From the NCBI GenBank assembly GCA_013115125.1, contig JABANN010000437.1, forward strand, positions 1 through 28,983: a stretch of DNA of 28,983 nt, in the 5' to 3' direction. The notes below the pieces were generated by a model. The model was not told the origin of the DNA, made no database searches, and saw only the letters and a list, made by a program, of their open reading frames with translations. Shown piece after piece: positions 22,038 to 28,983 of this stretch. Origin of the DNA: Perkinsus olseni. Its lineage: Eukaryota > Perkinsozoa > Perkinsida. Every line of letters begins with the position of its first letter. Within the stretch, counting starts at the first letter, position 1. The translations under genes were made by a program, and so were the position numbers.

Positions 22038-23777
22038 TTATCGGCCAGTATATCCCGGCCAGTGCTTCCGTTGCTGTTGGATATCCACTCTGAAGTATTG
22101 GCATCAGTCTGCTACCTTATTTGAAATACTTACTGAATGCTTCCGTTGGGGGCGCCAGGCATCTCCATGCCATTGAGTGCTTTCACCGCGGCAATCGCGC
22201 TATCCGGGTTGTCGTACAGTATGAAAGCATAGGACCTTGTGAGCGTTCCGATGTGAGCCTTTCTGAGACTGTGATGAGCTGATATTATTACCCCTTCCAT
22301 TCATGGAACGGTGGCTTGACGTCCAGCTTCAATATCTGCCCGAATGGCGCGAACATCGAGGTTAGCTCTTCCACTGGCACGTCATTGGCCAAGCCACCGC
22401 AATACACCGTACAAGGACCTGAAATTAGTGAATGACGACGACGGCCTCCAGGAGATCAGTCCTATCAATTTCATGCATAGCTATGAACTGGATTCTGAAG
22501 TACCTTCAAGACTGTTTTCCGCTATCGGTGGGGAGTCCTCCTTTTCCACGCAATCTTGAATAGTTCGAAAGAAAGCTTCTGGTGTGGGGCGTTTCAAGCC
22601 GTCTATCTCCATGTGGATGACTTTACTTGATGCTGACGGCTGAGAACCACTGATGCTTGGCCATTCGACGATGCTGCCAAGTTGAGCTCACGTTATTAGC
22701 AAAGAACATCGTTGAATTTGATAGAGCTCTCATGGCTTCAACCATTCTCTCGATCGAGTCGAAGGAGGCTACTCCGACTGCCTTACCGTCCTTGGTCGTA
22801 TCGATGCGTGCTGAGAAGGGAAGAACACTGGAGTGGGGTTCAGTGGGAGGAGGTATCTCAGGCGATGAGATAGCTAGGGTCACTGTACGCTCTACAGCAA
22901 TACCCAACCGTATTACTGTAGGGGCACTCATAGCCGGCACGTGCAAAAAAGTTCTTAAGATGTTCCCATGTTGTGCCTTCTGGAATATTATGGACCAAAC
23001 ACGTTGCTTCCTTGAGGCCTCGAGGGCCAAGGCCTCCACCTCCTCTGCCTTTCCCTTTCCCTTTACCGGATACACCGTCCTCCCATCTACCACTGTATGG
23101 GGATCTACTTCTTTCACGTGGTGGTCGAGCAGAGGGGGTAGGAGCGTCCCAGTCTGTTGCACTACCATGGAACCCCTTGCCGCCACCTTTACCCTTTCCA
23201 GCTCTACCCAGCTTAGGTTTGGCGTACTCAACTAATAGAGTGTACGGGCCACCAGTAGGCCAAGGTACTGTAAAGTTGTTCATGTGACTGATGGCATCTT
23301 GTGCTGACTCTGGGTATTGGAAGCGTACAAATACCAAAGCACCGCCGTCACCACGGAAGAGGACACTCTCTATCGGACCAAATTTACCAAACATATTTCT
23401 CACACCATTCTCATCCATGTCTGCTGGTAAATGACGTACGAATAATTGAGTCTTAGAGACCTCTGGTTCCTGGGGTGCATAATCATCCTGAACAGAACAT
23501 GTCCCTCTTGCATTGTTTCTGCTGTGAATCACTTTGTATCAATGACGCCACTTAACGTTTGTCATTTCTTTGTCAAATCTAAACTTATCATACACTATTC
23601 TCGTGTTCCCCTCATGCTGTTTACCACTGCCTACATGCAGTCTGTGACCCACAGCCCGCCTACCCTTTGTTCATAGGAGGACGAACCCCAGTTGCCTCCA
23701 TACCCGGAGTAGGAGGAACCTCTCCCTCTGTATGAGTTCCACCTTCCCTCGGGATCGTTGTAGTCGTCGAAGCCCAT
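22038..23777 (-). CDS. RNA-binding protein with three RRM domains, seven exons, 417 aa
   Basis: Minus-strand exons: 23777-23664, 23487-22928, 22827-22692, 22639-22504, 22418-22292, 22262-22134 and 22089-22038, total 1254 nt. The N-terminus (RGRGSSYSGYGGNWGSSSYE) is RGG/YG-rich, typical of RNA-binding and condensate-forming proteins. RRM1 has RNP2 LFVRHL (53-58) and RNP1 GALVFVRF (87-94). A basic Gly/Lys linker with KGKGGGKG, an RERSRSP patch and KGKGKGRGGGG follows. RRM2 has CLVHNI and AVGVASF, and its core crosses a splice joint at FARAGY-DVLPFSARIDTT. RRM3 has VYCGGL and RSYAFILY. The linker and RS-like patch suggest a nuclear role in splicing or mRNA handling; the subfamily was not identified. 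The fifth intron (22291-22263) would be only 29 nt; an in-frame alternative acceptor would make it 23 nt. A 5' untranslated exon cannot be seen. Confidence 0.93.
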
Positions 23778-25196
23778 GTCGAAGGCGGAGAAGGACAAGG
23801 ACGTAGATATACGGCTTTAGTGACGACGTTCAAAATCTCGCTATCTTGCAAACTCGCAATCCGTTACCGCGTGGCGGCGGCGCAGTTATATTCTCGCTCG
23901 CCAGATATTTCCCCTTCATCTTTACGCGCTCCCCAAATTTGCTTTTCCCGGCCCCTTATTTGTTAAAGAAGCGACAGGCTCGAGGGACGTTGTGGCTGAT
24001 TACGCTTTGTTAATCGAATACGCTTTACGCTAGGAGCTTTTGTGACAGAGACACTGAGTGTTAGATGTGAATGTGAGACTTGTGAAACTCACAATGTGTA
24101 TTAGTCTCGGTATCGTTCTCACTGTCTATGAACTCATTGTCTTTCTTCCTTCTGCCCGTCCTCGGATCAGCATCTTGAAAGAGCCTCCCCCTGATCATCA
24201 GCTTTCCTGGTCATTTACCAGGTGTCATCTGATCAGTAGTCTGTACCTCTTCCCCCTCCTGTGCGCCGTGTGCAACATGGAGACGGAGACGGTTCCTCCC
24301 AGCGGACAAACTTGTTCGTCACAAGTCGTAAACTGCCACGAACCCCAATTTCCTCCCTCTCGGAGCTGCCATACTAGTAAGCCCTGGTCTTCGAGTGGAT
24401 TCCGAAGTCTGGAATCCATTCTGGAGTTGATTTATCACAAACGTGAAGGGCGCGGCTTGCTGAGGTTTCACATCACGACTCCTGGAGCGTTGTCAGCGCA
24501 GCGTTGGCTGCCTGTTCGAGATTGAAGCCTCTCCCATCGTACTGTCCTTGCTTGCAAGTCGGAGGGGTGTTGATATTGGAGAGGCCGCTCTTGTGGGGTG
24601 AGTTCCCAAAGGAGGTTTCTCATCCCATCGATTGGTTTTAGGCTGAATTTTTCAGCAGTATTTGGTACTCGGACATTTTCTATGGGACTCCATTTTCAGC
24701 ATGGTCGTGTGTAGAAGCGTGTGATGATAGCCTGCGTTCATGCTCACGAACTCTTTTAAGGAGTTTGGGCGAGAGCCTACATCTTCTGGAGTGGTAGAAC
24801 AGCGGAGAGACTGAACCGGTTAAATCTCTACCGGAGAGAACATGATGCGCTGCTGAAATTCCTGTTAGTTACGGTTTCCTACGTAGACTGGGCGAAGAGG
24901 CGAATAATGGGAGAGACGGCAGCGTAGTAGTCGGTTGTAAAGGAAGAATATCAGTCTCAGTCAGTGTTAGAAAGAGCGCCAGTGGAAGCTCGCAACGAGG
25001 GGAATGAGGGCCGCATGCACCCAGGACGATCCTCAGCCGTGTTAGGGATGTCGAAGATCTCATATCTGAGTACTCTGCGTATTGACCTATCAACAAGGAT
25101 ATACTATATTCTTGTTAGGATGGTTAACAACGCGACAGTAGCGTCTTATTCCCTCACAGCTTAATCGCTCCTTGCGGTCACATTCGGTACCCCACA
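23778..25196. other. Gene-poor stretch between divergent genes
   Basis: It lies between the RRM gene (minus) and the secreted protein (plus). The longest open frame, 24058-24525 (plus, 155 aa), lacks any family motif, and a competing minus-strand frame (GNWGSWQFTTCDEQVCPLGG near 24320) looks equally coding-like. No splice-consistent model could be built for either, so no gene is called. Confidence 0.45.
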
Positions 25197-26596
25197 ATGA
25201 GTGCTTCCCTTCTATTTTATTTACTGACGTCGGTGCCTTTGTGTGAATCGACTGAATATGTTACGTCTAACAGTCTCCCGGCGGGAACCTACAAGGCCGT
25301 CACACGCAGAGAGGGTAAAGTGTGCCCTGAGCTCCCTCGTCTCATCGGCTTTGAACTGGTGGTTACTGATGGTGAAAAGGGGCAGCTAGCCACTTACAGT
25401 GCGGAGATTGGAGGTGTGGGCTCGGTGACCGGCCGTCGGGTAACTGGCATCGAAGAACCAGCTAAACTGGTGTGGTATGTTAAAGATACTACGAAACATG
25501 TGGGAAGCTTGCCGTGTTTTTGCGTTGTTTTCATTTTGAGCCTAAACAGCTTGCCTATAATTTCTTGACTGCCTTGTTTCCCAATCTAACCGGGACAGTG
25601 CGATCAACCAGCGAGATATTTTCACGACTCGCTTTTTGCCTGAGGAAGCTTGGTATCATCGTTGGGATCGAACCGGAGAAAAGAGATCGAGGAGTAATCG
25701 TCTCATATCATTACGGTGTCTTTCTGAAATCCAATACATCGGCTGATGACTCAGCTGTCGAAAGAGTGCCATTGAGGGCTACGCTAGTTGGCAAGAAGAG
25801 AAATTTGTTTGAGTTGGTGCCTGAAGGAACACCAGCGAAAGTCGCTAAAAGTTATCAAAAAGCGCTCCGAGAGGATAATGGTAATCTCCCTGGTGTGTCA
25901 TCAAACGTTATGAGTTTCCGAGAGCGGCGCGGCGCGGTTATGAGATCATTACTAGGAGTCCCTCAGGAAGCACCTCATGAGGAAAGATCAACTATCGACT
26001 CAAGTTGGCATGCTGACGAGCATCACACTGGAATGGATGCAGGATGCTTTGCCCTTAGTGTTGATTATCATGCAACGACCTCAGGTGGCGACGATGTGGA
26101 TCGCGAAAAAGCGGCACATCAGGGATCAAGCTCTGACGAGCAGCTTCCCACGAACACTGGGGGAGGAACGGGCGAATCAATCCCGGTCACGGCACCCGAC
26201 GGTGAGTATACGACGAGGGTGGAGCACATCACGAAGCTCACCGTGGACGTCAAAACTGACCCTCAAACCCATGAGCGTTGGGTTAAGCTAACCGTTGAGT
26301 TATGTAGATTTGAGTGGCCAGTGTATTTCAGTAAGGTACGTGTCTACAGCCGTGAGGGCTGTCTCTATCTCGATTACTCGAACGAAGACCACTCTATGGA
26401 TACTCCTCTCCTCGAGGCATGCCTTGAAGTTCAGCCCGTATCTTGGGATTCTTTCCGGATTTGTCAACGCGCAGGTGGTAGGTTGGCTTTCATGTTCAAT
26501 ACGAAGAGCTCCAATGACATGGGCGCTGGAAGTCCGAATACCTCCACCATCGAGATTGAGCTCGACAGAATCGGAGATAGCGGCCAGCTTGAGTAG
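25197..26596 (+). CDS. Secreted protein of unknown function, two exons, 449 aa
   Basis: Exon 1 25197-25499 and exon 2 25550-26596 flank a 50-nt GT-AG intron. Joining them reads VKDTTKH-LAYNFLTALFPN in frame, whereas either frame alone hits a stop or begins abruptly. The N-terminus MSASLLFYLLTSVPLCES is a signal peptide. Residues about 25-200 form a beta-rich domain (LIGFELVVTDGEKGQLATYS; YHYGVFLKSN). A polar, low-complexity linker follows at about 220-310 (SGGDDVDREKAAHQGSSSDE; NTGGGTGES). A second beta-rich domain, about 320-449, contains LTVELCRFEWPVYF and REGCLYLDYSNED. I do not recognise a family. Signal peptide plus beta-rich modules is consistent with a surface or secreted factor of a parasite-like organism, which is inference. 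Confidence 0.85.
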
Positions 26597-26672
26597 CATC
26601 CTACTCGCGTTCACATGCATGTGTAGGGTAGCCCACCAGCGGGCTTCCCTCATCTCTAAGAGCTGACGTAAT

Positions 26673-26714
26673 CTCGTGGCTCCCAGCCACGAGAGAGCAG
26701 CCACTGGCTGCTCT
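26673..26714. repeat. Two abutting perfect 9-bp hairpins
   Basis: Hairpin one is CTCGTGGCT-CCC-AGCCACGAG (26673-26693). Hairpin two, AGAGCAGCC-ACT-GGCTGCTCT (26694-26714), starts at the very next base. Both stems are perfect with 3-nt loops and could stack coaxially. They begin 77 bp after the stop codon of the secreted protein, so they would lie in its 3' untranslated region or mark its 3' end. Confidence 0.85.
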
Positions 26715-26727
26715 TCTCACTTCATTT

Positions 26728-26967
26728 TTGCTGTTGATGTTGGCGTATAATTGTGAACATGCGTTGAGTTTAAGATATATCCGACATGCTGCGGGCGCTG
26801 ATTATGTGTCCTTCGACGCTCAGTGGCAGTTCTGCCGCTATTTCGTCTCCACGGGTTCCGGAGTTCACACGCTACAACCGGGAATGCATGCTCCGCTGTA
26901 TGAAGTACAACCGGAAATTCCGATGATCGCTTTCATTGGCATACGATTTCCGAATCGGAAATGGTAA
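26728..26967 (+). CDS. Weak open frame ending at a good splice donor
   Basis: The plus frame includes DYVSFDAQWQFCRYFVSTGS and IPMIAFIGIRFPNRKW. It runs into GGTAAGAA at about 26965, a fair 5' splice site. No partner exon could be fixed: candidates near 27060-27290 such as REVRDAIEEIGAKNDDE are in a plausible frame but not phased. It could be part of a small unknown gene or chance. Confidence 0.22.
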   Translation: MLLMLAYNCEHALSLRYIRHAAGADYVSFDAQWQFCRYFVSTGSGVHTLQPGMHAPLYEVQPEIPMIAFIGIRFPNRKW

Positions 26968-27483
26968 GAATCGCCGACTGCAGATTGCCAAGGTAGCCAG
27001 CGCGAGGGCATAGAACATGTGCCTTCCACGAATTCCTTACTGTCCCCTTATCTGCACCACGTACACAGAAAACTTCCCAAGCCGCCTGGTCGCCTTCATG
27101 CGCCTTCTCAAAACCCTGGCTCTGCTTTGGTTTTCTCGGACGCGAACTGGCCCGGGTCTCCACGAGGGAGGTTCGCGACGCCATCGAAGAGATCGGTGCA
27201 AAGAATGATGATGAGGTTAGCTGCTTTCATCCTGGTGAATCGGAAACGGGAACTGCCGTAGCCACGGGCAAGCAGTGTTGTGATCAAATACGTAACATAG
27301 TGGTATGATCACGTGGGCCATCATACTGAGACATCTAATGGAGCCTATTTTGGCCCATCATCCGTCTAATGCATTCGCGGATCGGTGTCATCGAAGCTGC
27401 GCGGGACGAGAGTGCCGATAGATCCTAGGCTCGTGTCGGCCTTCGAGCCTCCAACTTCCTGGGAACGAGGTAGATGAGTTATG

Positions 27484-27696
27484 TTAGACATCGTGAACTA
27501 CTAGGAAGTCCCTAGTAGGAACCACTCCGGTCGAGGGCCTTCTTGAGTAGTTACCGATGGCTTCTATTGCCGTAAGTATCATAACCGAATACAAATCATC
27601 CCCCCGCACTAAGGTCAAAGCAGTCGGGCGGCTATACCTGATTCCTGAGGAAAGAGAGATGTATACTTCATCCAACTCGAGAGCCCTCTCAGAATA
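27484..27696 (-). CDS. Possible 3' exon of an unnamed minus-strand gene
   Basis: The minus frame LELDEVYISLSSGIRYSRPT followed by VRGDDLYSVMILTAIEAIGN looks coding and ends at a stop at 27484. It lies downstream of the GNAT stop codon on the same strand. The upstream joint is unresolved and no family is recognised. Confidence 0.28.
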   Translation of the reverse strand, partial: YSERALELDEVYISLSSGIRYSRPTALTLVRGDDLYSVMILTAIEAIGNYSRRPSTGVVPTRDFLVVHDV

Positions 27697-27867
27697 ACAG
27701 TCATATCAAATACATTGACATCATGGCTATAAATTTAAGAAGAGGAGATATCAGTTACGCGGCAGTATACTCCTGTTTAGAAGTAGTAGGCGAATAGCTT
27801 GCTATGAGGATCGGACTGAAACATATATACACCTGATGTGTAGAGCAGCGATATGTTACCTGGTAGT

Positions 27868-28909
27868 TTACGGTAGCTCTTTGAAGTTTAACATCCTATA
27901 CAGAGCTTCTGCGCCGGTGTCCCGCACGTCCACAGATAAGAATGCCGCTGCCGTATCCGGCCACTTAGCCTTCACCTAAACGGCTCACAGCATACAATGA
28001 CAGCGACATGAACAGTTCAGACATGCCATCCTCGTTGGTCGACCGGAAACTTCTTTACATAAGATGTATGCAGTATGTTTCTGCAAGGTGGTTCAATCTC
28101 TTATAGCCTCGAATATGCAGGAAAGGTCATTCGTTCGATGTGAAGGTATTGTTTCAGCCGGAGAAACTTGCTCATTATGGCATGGGATCACGTCAGCCAA
28201 AGCCTTCCCCAGCAACTCCGTCCCAACACCTATACCGCGCCAGCTACCTTCGACGAAAACCCAGGAGATGTAGCAAAGAAGAGAGTTATAGTTCTTGGGC
28301 TTGGGTCTGACATGAAATAATGAAGCGCTCGACAAATAGGGGCGTTGCATAATCTAGGTCCCAGCGCCCCGCTAGCACAGGCAGTGAAAAGACACGGAAC
28401 TGGCACAACTGTCTATTGTAATCACTGCTCGGTTACATTTTGGCTATCACGAGCTTAGCTTCTTCAGTCTCCCAGGGATACGGAATGAAAAACTCGACGC
28501 CTCCAGCGATTCTCTGAAAGAGGAATATCCTATCGTTCGATATACACGATGGCGAGCGGTAGCCTCTCCCGCTAACTGAGCACATCGGTTGTAGCGTAAG
28601 CCGAAAGAGCGCTGGCCCGTGAATTCATGGACCCTATGATGAAGTTCTCTGGCCCTGTATGAACGATATTAGGTCGCGACAGCTTCCCTAGACTCGGCTG
28701 GGAATGATGCGATCCCACAGGCTTACCCTGCTCGTATTCTGGCCTTCCCCGGCTGCTGCGAGAGACTCAGAGTCCGTTGTTGGAGATAACTTCGCCCTTC
28801 TAGCTTCATAAGAGGCTACGAAGGAGTAATCAGCTTTGATTAGTTCCATCATCTTGGGCCCGGGGATTTTGTCGCCTTCTTGCGCCCCCTCAAACTTCAG
28901 CTTAGGCAT
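27868..28909 (-). CDS. GNAT family N-acetyltransferase, multi-exon, about 230 aa
   Basis: Proposed minus-strand exons: 28909-28727, 28697-28584, 28513-28437, 28327-28168, 28030-27989 and 27975-27868. The acetyl-CoA-binding motif A is clear in SWVFVEGSWRGIGVGTELLG: a beta strand, then the R-G-x-G-x-G pyrophosphate loop and helix. Upstream strands appear as IAGGVEFFIPYPWE. The C-terminal motif SVDVRDTGAEALYRMLNF matches the usual N-x-x-A-x-x-LY-x-x-xGF ending, with Asp in place of Asn. These enzymes move acetyl from acetyl-CoA to an amine; the substrate is unknown. ATG 28909 is the first Met, but the frame stays open to the right edge, so the 5' end may lie outside. Two joints are odd: a 29-nt first intron, and a 13-nt gap (27988-27976, GT...AG) before the last exon. 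The GNAT identity is surer than the exon borders. Confidence 0.62.
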
Positions 28910-28983
28910 ATTGTTGTCGTGTCGGCTGTCGCTCGCCACGCAATGTATTGTGATATTGTCTACTGCTAGGCTTAAGTGATCTA

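Noticed and set aside
24058-24525. 155-aa plus-strand open frame
   Set aside because: No family motif, unusual composition with clustered Cys, Ser and Pro, and an equally plausible opposite-strand frame. It is not supported as a gene.
26946-26962. Palindrome ATTTCCGA-A-TCGGAAAT next to a splice-donor-like GGTAAG
   Set aside because: Eight-base arms are modest for 29 kb searched, and the host open frame is itself weak.
27498-27518. Hairpin CTACTAGG-AAGTC-CCTAGTAG
   Set aside because: A single 8-bp stem inside a possible exon. It is not clearly above chance and has no associated feature.
28431-28456. ATTTTGGCTA resembling part of a dinoflagellate/perkinsid spliced leader
   Set aside because: Only about nine bases agree, and the CCGTAG start and CTCAAG end of the leader are missing. 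It overlaps an acetyltransferase splice site.

Overview
The window looks like nuclear DNA from a small-genome, intron-dense alveolate, most likely a perkinsid (Perkinsus or a relative). That placement is inference. It rests on compact genes on both strands, many GT-AG introns of about 42-60 nt (some apparently only 29 nt), near-balanced base composition, and a superoxide dismutase (SOD) with a long membrane-anchored N-terminus. No dinoflagellate/perkinsid spliced-leader gene, rRNA gene, intact tRNA gene, CRISPR array or virus-like element was recognised. Most genes had to be assembled exon by exon, because single open frames here cover only exons plus read-through introns.

Left part (1-9954): two intron-rich minus-strand genes. 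The first (1-2776, running off the left edge) is a WD40 beta-propeller protein. The second (about 2841-7872) encodes a helical, low-complexity-interrupted protein I cannot name. A 2 kb gene-poor stretch follows, holding a tight cluster of ACGCGT boxes and alternating purine-pyrimidine DNA. It lies between divergent genes.

Middle (9955-17436): a secreted protein gene of at least ten exons (plus strand); a convergent six-exon glutathione S-transferase with an omega-type CPYAQR active site (minus); scattered minus-strand exons of two unnamed genes; and a foldback-like element (about 14938-15516) whose inverted ends are built from short degenerate subrepeats.

Right part (17437-28983): a complete six-exon MATE transporter and a seven-exon Fe/Mn superoxide dismutase, both plus strand; a convergent seven-exon protein with three RRM domains (minus); a two-exon secreted protein (plus) followed by two abutting perfect hairpins; and a minus-strand GNAT acetyltransferase near the right edge.

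For the MATE, SOD, GST and RRM genes the exon lengths sum to a multiple of three, and family motifs continue across every junction, so those models are firm. There is no operon logic. Shared themes are redox and detoxification (SOD, GST, MATE) and RNA biology (RRM, possibly the WD40 gene), but nothing in the sequence ties them into one pathway.
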